DNA of 64,000 nucleotides from an uncultured Sphingomonadaceae bacterium. GTDB taxonomy: Bacteria; Pseudomonadota; Alphaproteobacteria; Sphingomonadales; Sphingomonadaceae. Shown in pieces: positions 16,804 to 25,822 of the stretch. The stretch's first letter is position 1. Each line of letters opens with the position of its first letter. Under the pieces are notes generated by a model that had not been told where the DNA came from, ran no database searches, and was given only the letters and a program-made list of their open reading frames with translations. The translations under genes and the position numbers were made by a program. The stretch spans positions 1,488,001 through 1,552,000 of the forward strand of contig CANMWO010000001.1 in assembly GCA_947501695.1 (NCBI GenBank). The letters run 5' to 3'.

Positions 16804-19068
16804 ATGCCTGCGGAAAATGATCCGCCCTATGTCCGAGGTCTTAATACACCTCAGCGCGATGCTGTTCTAACCACTGAAGGACCGGTGCTGGTTCTGGCTG
16901 GTGCTGGCACGGGGAAGACCGCCGCCCTCACCCGGCGATTGGCCCATCTTGTCTATTCGCGCAAGGCTTGGCCTTCCGAAATTCTCGCGGTGACTTTCAC
17001 CAACAAAGCCGCGCGGGAAATGAAAGAGCGGATCGGAACGATCGTCGGTGACGCTGTTGAAGGCATGCCATGGCTCGGTACGTTCCATAGCATCGGCGCA
17101 AAGATGCTCCGCCGCCACGCAGAATTGGTTGGACTGCAAAGCAATTTCACCATTCTTGATACGGACGACCAACTACGCCTACTCAAACAATTGATTCAGG
17201 CAGAGGAACTGGATGAAAAGCGTTGGCCCGCTCGGTCACTTGCTGGGCTGATTGACCAGTGGAAAAATCGCGGACTCAATCCCGCCGATCTCGATGCCAA
17301 CGAGAATGAACGCTATGCCAATGGCCGCGGTCAGGAATTTTATTCTGCCTATCAAGCGCGGCTCAAAGCGCTGAATGCCTGCGATTTTGGTGATCTGTTA
17401 CTGCACATATTAAACCTGCTCAAAAACGATCGCGAGATTTTGAAGCTATACCAGGAACGCTTCAAATATATCCTTGTCGACGAATATCAGGATACAAATA
17501 GCAGCCAATATCTCTGGCTGCGACTGCTTGCACAGGAACGCAAGAATATCTGCTGTGTTGGTGATGACGACCAATCCATCTATAGCTGGCGTGGCGCTGA
17601 GGTTGCCAACATCCTGCGCTTCGAAAAAGATTTCCCCGATGCAAAAGTGATTAAGCTGGAACAAAACTATCGCTCCACGCCGCACATCTTAGCTGCAGCA
17701 TCCGAGCTAATTTCCAACAATAGCGGCCGCCTTGGCAAGACCTTATGGACCGAGGAGCAGGATGGCGACAAGGTACAGGTCACCGGCGTCTGGGATGGCC
17801 CAGAAGAAGCGCGGCGCACGGGCGAAGAGATGGAGAGCCTGCAAAGCAAAGCCGTATCCCTGAATGACATGGCGATCCTTGTCCGCGCGCAGTTTCAGAC
17901 GCGCGAGTTTGAGGACCGGTTTATATCCATTGGCATGCCTTACAAGATTATCGGTGGATTTCGATTTTACGAGCGTGCGGAAATTCGCGACGCCCTCGCC
18001 TATCTGCGGGTCATCACACAGCCTGCTGATGACCTTGCCTTTGAACGGATCGTCAATGTACCCAAACGCGGTCTTGGGGATAAAACTGTGGAGAAAATTC
18101 ACCGACTGGCCCGGGCGCAAGGCATCCCACTGGCTGCGGCGGCTCTGAGCATTTGCGATACAGATGAATTGCCGGCACGGGCCAGATCGACGCTTCAGGA
18201 ACTGATGCGCAGTTTCGCCAGATGGCGCACCCATGCCGACGAACTGCCACATGCGGAAGTCGCGCGAATCGTCCTAGATGAATGCGGTTATACGACCATG
18301 TTACAGGCCGACCGTACGCCAGAAGCTGCGGGGCGCTTGGAAAACCTGACCGAACTGACGCGCGCAATGGAAGAATATGAAACGCTTGGCGAGTTCCTCG
18401 AACATGTGTCGCTGGTAATGGATAATGATGCAGCCAGTGACGAAGCCAAGGTCACGATTATAACCATGCACGGGGCCAAAGGTTTGGAATATGACCATGT
18501 CTTTTGCGTCGGATGGGAGGAAGGTGTCTTCCCATCCCAGCGCAGTCTTGACGAAGGTGGGATTGCCAGCCTCGAAGAGGAACGCCGCCTCGCCTATGTC
18601 GCGATTACGCGGGCGAAGAAGAAATGCACTATCTTCCATGCAGCCAACCGGCGGATTTACGGCCAGTGGACGAGCTCTATTCCCTCTCGCTTCATCGGTG
18701 AATTGCCACCAGAGCATATTGAAGAAGAATCGAGCATGATGGGCGGAGAAAGTCTGTGGCGCGCAAACTGGTCGGAACGTTCAGATCCCTTTGCCGATAG
18801 TGCTCGCGCGACCACGCGAGGGCCGGGATGGAAACGTGCGCGCAACATGGGAAACTTCGATAGTACGCCAAAAAATATCAAGGAAGCCCGTCGCAGTGCC
18901 GTCTCTCTGGGCAATAAAGGCCGCGACGACGTCACCATCGGCATGCGCGTCTTTCATACCAAATTCGGCTATGGTGAAGTGATCGAAAAAGAAGGCAATA
19001 AGCTAGAAATCGAGTTTGAAAAAAGCGGCCAGAAGCGGGTGCTCGATAGCTTTGTTGAAGTGACCTGA
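16804..19068 (+). CDS. uvrD: UvrD/PcrA-family ATP-dependent DNA helicase
   Basis: A 754-residue superfamily 1A 3'-5' helicase used in excision and mismatch repair. It shows the Q-motif region LNTPQRDAV, Walker A GAGTGKT at 33-39, Walker B VDEYQDTN, motif III DDDQSIYSWRGA, motif V/VI VTIITMHGAKGLEYD and AYVAITRAKK. The last 45 residues form the PcrA/UvrD Tudor-like end (GMRVFHTKFGYGEVIEKE). Length fits the family. I start at ATG 16804, downstream of the GTTC-N7-GTTC box; ATG 16765 is the alternative. Confidence 0.96.
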   Translation: MPAENDPPYVRGLNTPQRDAVLTTEGPVLVLAGAGTGKTAALTRRLAHLVYSRKAWPSEILAVTFTNKAAREMKERIGTIVGDAVEGMPWLGTFHSIGAKMLRRHAELVGLQSNFTILDTDDQLRLLKQLIQAEELDEKRWPARSLAGLIDQWKNRGLNPADLDANENERYANGRGQEFYSAYQARLKALNACDFGDLLLHILNLLKNDREILKLYQERFKYILVDEYQDTNSSQYLWLRLLAQERKNICCVGDDDQSIYSWRGAEVANILRFEKDFPDAKVIKLEQNYRSTPHILAAASELISNNSGRLGKTLWTEEQDGDKVQVTGVWDGPEEARRTGEEMESLQSKAVSLNDMAILVRAQFQTREFEDRFISIGMPYKIIGGFRFYERAEIRDALAYLRVITQPADDLAFERIVNVPKRGLGDKTVEKIHRLARAQGIPLAAAALSICDTDELPARARSTLQELMRSFARWRTHADELPHAEVARIVLDECGYTTMLQADRTPEAAGRLENLTELTRAMEEYETLGEFLEHVSLVMDNDAASDEAKVTIITMHGAKGLEYDHVFCVGWEEGVFPSQRSLDEGGIASLEEERRLAYVAITRAKKKCTIFHAANRRIYGQWTSSIPSRFIGELPPEHIEEESSMMGGESLWRANWSERSDPFADSARATTRGPGWKRARNMGNFDSTPKNIKEARRSAVSLGNKGRDDVTIGMRVFHTKFGYGEVIEKEGNKLEIEFEKSGQKRVLDSFVEVT

Positions 19069-19210
19069 GCCTTTCACAAAGAATGTTCATTTAACATTTT
19101 CGGCCAAATGCATTTAGCTACTTTTCTCCGCTTGTTCTCAATGATATACACCGTCCGGTAGGGTCGTTACGCGTACGGATTGCGCGAGTTTTGTTGTTAG
19201 AGGCAAACTA

Positions 19211-20827
19211 GTGATTATTGACCTGAGGGCATCCGACCCTTTAACTCGGTTTGAAACAGATATATGCATAGTGGGCGCAGGCGCAGCAGGCATCACGCTG
19301 GCACGTCAGCTGAAAGATTCAGGATTGCGGATATTGCTGCTGGAAAGCGGTGGTATCGATTTTGAAGCCGACATCCAGGCATTGGCTGATGGTCCTTCGA
19401 CGGGCCATGACTATTATCAGCTCGCGGATTCGCGGCTGCGTTTCTTTGGCGGGACAACCGCTATCTGGGGCGGACGCTGCGCAGAGTTTAATCCAATAGA
19501 TCTGGAACGCCGGGACTGGGTACCGCATAGTGGTTGGCCGATTTCCGTCGCCGACCTGCGACCCTATTATGATGAAGCACGATCGTTGCTTGGTCTGCCG
19601 CCCATAGAGTCGCCCGAAGCGCTTTGGCCTCAGCTTGGCCGCACGGTTCCGAAATTTGCAAAGGGCAGCCTGACCGCCGATTTCTGGCAGTTTACGCCGC
19701 AAACCGAACAATTTACTTTGCGCAAGTGCAATGATCTCGTGGAGAGCGACACCGTTCGTATTGTGCTGCATGCAACGGTCACTGCGATCGATACAGAAAA
19801 TGACCGCAATCAAATCAAAAGCCTGTCCGTTGGTGATATTTCAGGGCGCAGCGCGACCATCTCCGCAAACCAATATATTCTTGCGGCCGGTGGTATCGAT
19901 AATGCCCGACTGATGCTCGCCTCCAATATTGGCAATGGTTACGATCAGGTTGGTCGCTATTTTATGGAACATCCTCATGCACGAGGCGGGCGCATGGTCA
20001 ATGGTCGGTTCTGGCAGCTTCTCAAAATACTCCACGGCCGCATGCGAGACCGCAAGGGCCATATGCACGCCCCATTGGTTCGGCCATCGCAAGTCATGCA
20101 AAAGCGTGAGGGGATATTGAACAGCGCCTTCACGCTTGCCGCGCGTCAGCCGCCACAGGCCAATATGGTCGCTCCGGTCAAAGCCTATAATGGCCTGAAA
20201 CATGCGCTTGCGCCGACCAAGACAAACAGGTCCCTTTGGTTGAATGTTAAAAAAGCCACAACCCGGTTCAATGAAATAGCCGGCCCCTTACGCCCCCGCG
20301 CGCTGGCTGCCATGGGCTGGGATTTGACTGCCATCATCCGTGCGGAGCAAGCTCCCAATCCCGATAGCCGCGTGAAACTGGCACAGGAACGGGACGCGTT
20401 TGGCATGCCGCGGGCAGAATTAGACTGGCGCTTTTGCGAACTCGACAAGCATAGCGTCAAAGTCATGATGCACGAATTTGCTAGCCAGCTCGAACAGATG
20501 GGCATCGGCCGGTTCGATCCAGCGCCATGGCTAGACGACGCCGCCACGTTATGGACAACCGATCCACTTATTTCGGCCCATGCGAAGGGCGGCTATCATC
20601 ATATGGGTACGACCCGCATGTCCGGCTCCCCGCGCACTGGCGTCGTTGACGCGGATTGTCGCGTACATGGCGTGAAGAACCTGTATGTCGCGGGTAGTTC
20701 GGTTTTTGCAACCTCGGGATGGGCCAATCCGACATTAGGCATCATGGCGCTGAGCTTGCGGTTGGCAGATCATCTCGTTCATGAAAATGAGAAAATCGTA
20801 AGGCCGCAGTCAATGGTTAGAGCGTAA
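19211..20827 (+). CDS. GMC-family FAD-dependent oxidoreductase
   Basis: A 538-residue flavoprotein with a GTG start. The N-terminal FAD motif is ICIVGAGAAGITLA (18-31), then a GGTTAIWGGRC segment, and the C-terminal GMC_oxred_C domain has YHHMGTTRM near residue 462 and a conserved ending (ANPTLGIMALSLRLADHL). It probably oxidises an alcohol or sugar using FAD, but the substrate cannot be told. It stands 142 bp after uvrD and converges on the L,D-transpeptidase with a 6 bp gap. Confidence 0.88.
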   Translation: MIIDLRASDPLTRFETDICIVGAGAAGITLARQLKDSGLRILLLESGGIDFEADIQALADGPSTGHDYYQLADSRLRFFGGTTAIWGGRCAEFNPIDLERRDWVPHSGWPISVADLRPYYDEARSLLGLPPIESPEALWPQLGRTVPKFAKGSLTADFWQFTPQTEQFTLRKCNDLVESDTVRIVLHATVTAIDTENDRNQIKSLSVGDISGRSATISANQYILAAGGIDNARLMLASNIGNGYDQVGRYFMEHPHARGGRMVNGRFWQLLKILHGRMRDRKGHMHAPLVRPSQVMQKREGILNSAFTLAARQPPQANMVAPVKAYNGLKHALAPTKTNRSLWLNVKKATTRFNEIAGPLRPRALAAMGWDLTAIIRAEQAPNPDSRVKLAQERDAFGMPRAELDWRFCELDKHSVKVMMHEFASQLEQMGIGRFDPAPWLDDAATLWTTDPLISAHAKGGYHHMGTTRMSGSPRTGVVDADCRVHGVKNLYVAGSSVFATSGWANPTLGIMALSLRLADHLVHENEKIVRPQSMVRA

Positions 20828-20833
20828 TCGCAA

Positions 20834-21517
20834 TCATCCCGCGACAATCTCTTCACCAAGACCGAGCCTTTTGCCGTTAGTAACAATCACACGGTCGCCC
20901 AGCTTGACCTGTTCGAACAACAACCGCGCAAATTCTTCTGGCACACCGATACAACCCCGTGTCCCATAGCCCCATTTCACTTCGGCAGCGTGAATAGCAA
21001 TGCCATCATTGGTCAGCCGCAACATATAAGGCATCGGCACATCATAGATGTTGGAGATATGATCCTTGCTCTTCTGAGTGATCGGAAAAACGCCAGTGGG
21101 CGTTGGCTTTAACGCGTCACCAAATTTAATCACTGCCGCACCTATTTCATAGCCATCGCGGAAGACCGATATGGATTCTGCCTTGAGATCGACCGTTACA
21201 ACAATTTCGCCATCGGGCACGTCTGCATCATCCCACTTATAATAGCCATGCACGAACGGCTCATCGATCTGCAGGATGCGTTTTACAACAAAGGGGGAAT
21301 CCGAAACGGTTTGCGCTACGGGAGCGGGCTCAATGGGTTCAGGATTGGCTGAAAGAGCCACCGGAACGGGATTTTCGTCGATCGCAGGCAAGCGAGGAAG
21401 CGGCTCAGGTTCCCCGGCAATGAAGCGAATAAGCGACAGCGTCAGCAAACCGAGAACAGCAAACGCCGCCGCAACAAGTATTGCTCCACTGATCCGCACC
21501 ATGATCTGCTTTGTCAT
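20834..21517 (-). CDS. L,D-transpeptidase (YkuD domain)
   Basis: A 227-residue protein with a single N-terminal membrane anchor (about 9-33), a Pro-rich spacer, and a C-terminal YkuD domain with His176 and nucleophile Cys189 in HAAEVKWGYGTRGCIGVP. L,D-transpeptidases form 3-3 cross-links in peptidoglycan or attach proteins to it, in the periplasm. The usual SHGC is TRGC here. The start is followed upstream by about 245 bp without a gene on this strand. Confidence 0.9.
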   Translation of the reverse strand: MTKQIMVRISGAILVAAAFAVLGLLTLSLIRFIAGEPEPLPRLPAIDENPVPVALSANPEPIEPAPVAQTVSDSPFVVKRILQIDEPFVHGYYKWDDADVPDGEIVVTVDLKAESISVFRDGYEIGAAVIKFGDALKPTPTGVFPITQKSKDHISNIYDVPMPYMLRLTNDGIAIHAAEVKWGYGTRGCIGVPEEFARLLFEQVKLGDRVIVTNGKRLGLGEEIVAG

Positions 21518-21652
21518 CTTTTCAGCTCCAATTTCTTAAGACAATATTTACCAAAAATCGGAGCGCCCGACCAATGCGCTATTTGACCTGTGCCGCTAAG
21601 AGACGGGGGAATGACAAAGATTAAGGAGCAGCGTTAAGGCGCTCCCAAATTG

Positions 21653-21685
21653 CTCTTCCCTTGTTCGTGCTGAGCGAGGGAAGAG
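21653..21685. repeat. Short inverted repeat with REP-like loop
   Basis: The arm ctcttccct (21653-21661) pairs with agggaagag (21677-21685). The loop contains GTTCGTGCTGAGC, related to the core of the repeat at 15811-15880 (GTTCGTTCTGAGC), so it may be a diverged relative. It lies between the L,D-transpeptidase promoter side and the nonsense-interrupted gene. Confidence 0.5.
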
Positions 21686-21702
21686 TTCCCAAAACCAAAC
21701 AA

Positions 21703-21717
21703 GTTCTTTCTTTGTTC
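21703..21717 (+). promoter_or_regulatory. Possible second GTTC-N7-GTTC LexA-type box
   Basis: GTTC, seven bases (tttcttt), GTTC. It matches the alphaproteobacterial LexA consensus exactly, 46 bp before the start of the interrupted gene at 21764. The surrounding sequence is T-rich, so chance is more plausible here than for the uvrD box. Confidence 0.3.
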
Positions 21718-21763
21718 TTTCCTACAAGCATAATGCTATGACATATTGGGGCTATTTGAGGCC

Positions 21764-22170
21764 ATGACTGATATATCCTCCGCGCGGCCAACGCCCATCG
21801 CCAGTGAAGACGATCAAATCGCCTTCACCCCTGTTCCTTTTGCCGCGAAGCGCTATGGCGGCTGGACGCCCGATCGCCAGCGCAAATTTATCTATCATCT
21901 GTCGCGCATTGGGGTGGCCGCAGCTGCTGCCAAGGCGGTCGGTTTGAGCCGGACCTCGGCCTAAAAACTCCGCGAGCGCAAAGGCGCGGATAGTTTCGCC
22001 GCCGCCTGGGATATGGCGCTGGAGATAGGACATAGCAATGTCGACGATCACGCGATAACCCGGGCCATCGAAGGCTATACCGTGCCTTATTTTTACGGCG
22101 GCTTGAAGCGCGGCGAAATCCGGCGCTATGACAACCGATTGTTGCTCGCCTCCCTGGCGGCGCACAACAG
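21764..22170 (+). pseudogene. Broken gene of a sphingomonad HTH-like hypothetical family
   Basis: The frame opens at ATG 21764 and reads FAAKRYGGWTPDRQRKFIYH, then GVAAAAAKAVGLSRTSA, before TAA at 21962-21964. The same frame resumes immediately with KLRERKGADSFAAAWDMALE, then ITRAIEGYTVPYFYGG and RYDNRLLLASL, which is the continuation of the same family: a predicted DNA-binding or terminase-small-subunit-like protein. One base change (a Tyr codon to TAA) explains the break. Family resemblance fades after about 22170, and the frame runs on to a stop at 22297 through unrelated sequence. The gene is probably not functional. Confidence 0.75.
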
Positions 22171-22449
22171 AAAATTACGCCTCATCTTTCAAAACAAACA
22201 GTTCAACAGAATTTCAACCCCATTTTGCGTATCATTTGTCCCCTTTCTATCAGCCACCAAAAGTGCCACGGCCCCAATGATATTCATCCCGAGATAAACA
22301 AAAATTTGCTGTCCTGATGTGATAAACTTGCTTAGAGTTAATCGACAATTCTTATCCAAATAGAAAATTCAAACAACATCGAACAAACCGCACCTCATCC
22401 CTTTGCGATAGCTAATTATCGCTATTTATGGTTCTCGCGGCTCTCCGCG

Positions 22450-23676
22450 ATGTTTGCGCTTTATGCGATGATGTTGATCCTCGGCTGGCAGGCCTATAAC
22501 CTTGCCCGTGAAGATATGGGTGTCGGCGCGTCTGCTGGTATTTTAGGGCTGCTCGGCCTCTTGCAATTTGTGCCGCTTTTCATCCTGACGCCGCTGGTCG
22601 GATGGGTGGCAGATCATCTCGATCGCCGCTGGATTGCACGCGTCGTTCTCGGCGCGCAGGCGGCGATTGCATTGGTGCTCGGGCTGTTGACAGTCAGCGG
22701 AGAGATTACCCTCTGGGCTATCTATATCATTTCCGTCCTGCTCGGCATTTGCCGAGCGTTTCTGGGGCCTGCAATAACATCCCTCGCACCTAACCTAGTC
22801 CCAAAAGAATCTCTTCCCCGCGCCATCGCCCTTTCCACCATTGCCTGGCAGGTCGGGGTGATTGCCGGGCCCGGCATGGCGGGACCACTCTACAAGATCG
22901 CACCCGCGCTGCCCTATTTCGTCTGCACGGCGCTTTACGTACTCGCGATGCTGTCCATCTTCATGATCGGACCGGTAGCCCGCAGCGCTATTGACCGAAC
23001 CAAGGGGCCCATCCGCCAAGTAATGGACGGCATGTCCTATGTCTGGACAAACAAACTGGTGCTGGGCGCCATTACACTGGATCTGCTGGTCATGTTCCTC
23101 GCCGGAGCCACGGCGATGATCCCGGTCTTTGCCAAAGATATATTGGGCGCAGGCGAGATTGGCCTGTCGCTGCTGGCTGCTTCACCGGCCGTGGGTGCGG
23201 TGATCGTCGCTGGTATATTTTCCTTTGCACCCTTGTCGCGCAATGTCGGTAACATGATGCTGATTGCCATGGCCGTTTTCGGCGTTGGAACGATCGGTTT
23301 TGGTCTGAGCACATCTCTACCCCTCTCAATGGCCTGCCTAGCTTTATGCGGTGCTGCAGACATGTTCGGTGTCTATGTGCGAAGCTCGTTGATCCAGCTG
23401 CACACGCCCGATGATCGACGTGGCCGAGTCAATGCGGTCAGCCAGATGACGATTAGCGCGTCCAACGAGTTGGGTGATGCCCTGTCTGGTGGGCTAGCTG
23501 TATTATTTGGTCCTATTGCAGCCATTGTCGCCGGCGGTGCTGGTGCTATAGTGGTTACTGGAATCTGGTCTCGACTGTTTCCTCAATTGGGAGCCGCCAA
23601 GACTTTTGATCCGCCGCCAAATTTAGAAGCGGATAGAAAAATAGAAGACAAAACAAACACTAGTGCTAAAGACTGA
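22450..23676 (+). CDS. MFS transporter (MFS_3 type), start uncertain
   Basis: At least 408 residues and about 11-12 membrane segments of the MFS_3/EntS-like exporter family. The first ATG in frame is 22450. However, the 69 nt before it also translate as typical family sequence (HPFAIANYRYLWFSRLSA), the conserved cytoplasmic stretch before membrane segment 1. That upstream reading runs from after a stop at 22339-22341 and contains no ATG, GTG or TTG, only ATT, ATC and ATA. Either a rare start is used or the original start was lost. From 22450 the first membrane segment is still intact. Ends 19 nt before the cysteine synthase gene. Confidence 0.7.
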   Translation: MFALYAMMLILGWQAYNLAREDMGVGASAGILGLLGLLQFVPLFILTPLVGWVADHLDRRWIARVVLGAQAAIALVLGLLTVSGEITLWAIYIISVLLGICRAFLGPAITSLAPNLVPKESLPRAIALSTIAWQVGVIAGPGMAGPLYKIAPALPYFVCTALYVLAMLSIFMIGPVARSAIDRTKGPIRQVMDGMSYVWTNKLVLGAITLDLLVMFLAGATAMIPVFAKDILGAGEIGLSLLAASPAVGAVIVAGIFSFAPLSRNVGNMMLIAMAVFGVGTIGFGLSTSLPLSMACLALCGAADMFGVYVRSSLIQLHTPDDRRGRVNAVSQMTISASNELGDALSGGLAVLFGPIAAIVAGGAGAIVVTGIWSRLFPQLGAAKTFDPPPNLEADRKIEDKTNTSAKD

Positions 23677-23695
23677 AATTCAGGAGAGCAGAGCA

Positions 23696-24616
23696 ATGAT
23701 CGCCCATACTATTCTCGATACTATTGGGGATACACCCCATATCAAAATGCAGCGCCTGTTTGGTGAAGCGAATGTCTGGATCAAGTCCGAACGTTCCAAT
23801 CCCGGTGGATCGATTAAAGACCGGATCGCACTGGCGATGATTGAAGATGCTGAGAAATCTGGCGCACTTAAACCCGGCGGTACGATCATTGAACCGACTT
23901 CGGGCAATACCGGGGTTGGGCTTGCCATGGTTGCCGCGGTCAAAGGCTATAAGCTGATATTGGTGATGCCAGAATCAATGTCATTGGAACGCCGCCGCTT
24001 GATGCTGGCTTATGGCGCGAGCTTTGATCTCAGCCCCAAAGAAAAAGGCATGAAAGGCGCGATTGAACGCGCGCAGGAATTAATCGATGCTACGCCGGGT
24101 GCGTGGATGCCACAACAGTTTGAAAATCCAGCCAATTTTGAAGTGCACAAACGCACCACGGCGCTAGAGATATTGGCGGACTTTAAAGACAATCCACTCA
24201 ATGCGATTATCACTGGTGTTGGCACAGGTGGCCATATTACCGGCGTTGCCGAAGTGCTAAAACAAGAATGGAGCGGCCTGAAAGTCTATGCCGTCGAGCC
24301 TGCTGGATCACCTGTGATCAGCGGCGGACAGCCTGGACCGCATCCGATCCAGGGCATCGGTGCCGGTTTCATTCCCGGCAACCTTCATACGCAAAGCATT
24401 GATGGAGCGATTCAAGTTGAGCCGGCTGATGCGAAGGCGATGGCGCTCCGTGCCGCCAAGGAAGAAGGCATGTTAGTCGGCATTAGTTCTGGCGCGACAA
24501 TGGCAGCCATTGCGCAAAAACTTCCGGAACTCGGTGATGGTGCCAATGTGCTTGGCTTTAATTATGATACTGGCGAACGATATCTTTCCGTGCCGGAGTT
24601 TTTGCCCGAAGAATGA
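23696..24616 (+). CDS. cysK: Cysteine synthase (O-acetylserine sulfhydrylase)
   Basis: A 306-residue fold-type II PLP enzyme making cysteine from O-acetylserine and sulfide. The PLP lysine is Lys41 in NPGGSIKDR, with the substrate loop PTSGNTG at 67-73 and the PLP-phosphate loop [10 protein letters not shown]. CysK and CysM are hard to separate by eye, and CysK is preferred from the SIKDR and GIGAGFIP motifs. AGGAG lies 9 nt before ATG 23696. The stop overlaps the next start by ATGA. Confidence 0.92.
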   Translation: MIAHTILDTIGDTPHIKMQRLFGEANVWIKSERSNPGGSIKDRIALAMIEDAEKSGALKPGGTIIEPTSGNTGVGLAMVAAVKGYKLILVMPESMSLERRRLMLAYGASFDLSPKEKGMKGAIERAQELIDATPGAWMPQQFENPANFEVHKRTTALEILADFKDNPLNAIITGVGTGGHITGVAEVLKQEWSGLKVYAVEPAGSPVISGGQPGPHPIQGIGAGFIPGNLHTQSIDGAIQVEPADAKAMALRAAKEEGMLVGISSGATMAAIAQKLPELGDGANVLGFNYDTGERYLSVPEFLPEE

Positions 24617-25326
24617 GCTCAATCGAAGTCAATACCTTCACCTATAAACATGGTGATCTCGAACTGGCGGGCTACATGGCCCAGCCAAGCCGCTATCCGC
24701 GCGCCGGTATATTGATCGTTCCGACAATCGCTGGTCCGAATAAGATCATGTTTGATCGGGCGCGATGGCTGGCCTCATTGGGCTATTCGGCCATGGTTTG
24801 TGATCTTTACGGTCAGGGCGAAATTACCGATCACCGCTTGGCCCAAAACCAAGCAAATGCACTGCGGTCAGATCCGGAAAATTATCGCGAGCGGTTTCGC
24901 TGCGCACTGGACGAACTTCGCAAACGCTCAAAGCTTGCCAACGGTCGCATCGCTGCGATTGGTTACTGCATGGGCGGTGAGATTGTATTGGAAATGGCCC
25001 GTGGTGGCGAAGACCTTGCACTGGTTGTCAGTTTCCATGGACTGTTGGCAACACCGCTGCCAGCTAAAAGGGGCGCAATCAAAGCACGTTTGCTAGTCTG
25101 TCATGGTCGCGCAGATCCGCTGGTCCCGCCAAAACAGGTTCGCGCGTTCCTTGAAGAAATGGATTTCGCGGGCGCGGATTGCCATATGCACACATATACT
25201 GGTGTGGTTCACGGTTTTACCGATCCTGCCAGTGACGGCAAACCACTTGATGCTGTTTCCTATAACAAGTCAGCAGATCAACAAAGCAAAGCAGCGATGC
25301 TAAGTATGTTCGAAGAGCTTTTTTAA
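24613..25326 (+). CDS. Dienelactone hydrolase family protein
   Basis: A 237-residue alpha/beta hydrolase with the DLH catalytic triad visible: Cys119 in GYCMGGE, Asp168 in GRADPLV and His200 in VVHGFTD. Dienelactone hydrolases open lactones in chloroaromatic degradation, but many members act on other esters and no aromatic-degradation genes are near, so the substrate is open. It is translationally coupled to the cysteine synthase (4 nt overlap), and a strong hairpin follows the stop. Confidence 0.88.
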   Translation: MSSIEVNTFTYKHGDLELAGYMAQPSRYPRAGILIVPTIAGPNKIMFDRARWLASLGYSAMVCDLYGQGEITDHRLAQNQANALRSDPENYRERFRCALDELRKRSKLANGRIAAIGYCMGGEIVLEMARGGEDLALVVSFHGLLATPLPAKRGAIKARLLVCHGRADPLVPPKQVRAFLEEMDFAGADCHMHTYTGVVHGFTDPASDGKPLDAVSYNKSADQQSKAAMLSMFEELF

Positions 25327-25327
25327 A

Positions 25328-25363
25328 AAAGCGCCGGGCAAGTGCGACCCGGCCCAGCGCTTT
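25328..25363. terminator. Bidirectional terminator hairpin
   Basis: The outer stem AAAGCGC (25328-25334) pairs with GCGCTTT (25357-25363), and the inner CGGG (25335-25338) pairs with CCCG (25348-25351). T-rich tract follows on the + strand and A-rich sequence (T-rich on the - strand) precedes it. It lies between two convergent genes and would end transcription of both. Confidence 0.8.
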
Positions 25364-25377
25364 ATTACAATGCGGTG

Positions 25378-25656
25378 TTAATCGGGTTTACCATCGCCAT
25401 CATCGTCAAGCAGATCGGGTTTGCCGTCACCGTCGGTATCCCAAGCATCTGGCTGGCCATCACCACTGCGATCCCAGGCATCCATTGTGCCGTCGCCATC
25501 GGTATCAATGGTCGGAGCGGGGATCTCCGATTCCATCGGTTCTTCCTGAGTGTCCTGAGCGGCAATGGCGCCTGTGGCCATCGAGAAGCCGACACCAACT
25601 GTTACAAGATAGGGAGTCATCCTCCGCATCGGCCTTAAAGTTTTTTTGGAATGCAT
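25378..25656 (-). CDS. Small exported protein with four DxDGDG-type calcium-binding repeats
   Basis: A 92-residue protein. AGGAG lies 8 nt before the ATG at 25656. A signal-like segment (about 13-33, ending in GAIAAQ) is followed by an acidic linker and four tandem 11-residue units (DTDGDGTMDAW, DRSGDGQPDAW, DTDGDGKPDLL, DDDGDGKPD) running to the C-terminus. Units of this kind bind calcium in thrombospondin type 3 and EF-hand-like loops. The mature protein is almost only this array. No function is assigned. Confidence 0.75.
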   Translation of the reverse strand: MHSKKTLRPMRRMTPYLVTVGVGFSMATGAIAAQDTQEEPMESEIPAPTIDTDGDGTMDAWDRSGDGQPDAWDTDGDGKPDLLDDDGDGKPD

Positions 25657-25707
25657 AGCATCTACTCCTAATGCAGATCATTCCCCTGTCATTCACAACA
25701 ATGTGCT

Positions 25708-25738
25708 ACCGCCGCCCTCTAATCAAGAAGGCAGCGGT
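25708..25738. other. Stem-loop downstream of the acyl-CoA dehydrogenase gene
   Basis: Arms accgccgcc (25708-25716) and ggcagcggt (25730-25738) pair with one mismatch around a 13 nt loop. The position, after the leftward acyl-CoA dehydrogenase gene and before the small DGDG gene, suggests a weak terminator, but no T-run follows on the - strand. Confidence 0.4.
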
Positions 25739-25822
25739 TAAGCGAGTTAATAATGAGACTTTTTGGCGGTTTTTGGCGACTATCGCATCCTAGCCACTAT
25801 CTGCCGTGAGGATTCAGTGGAC

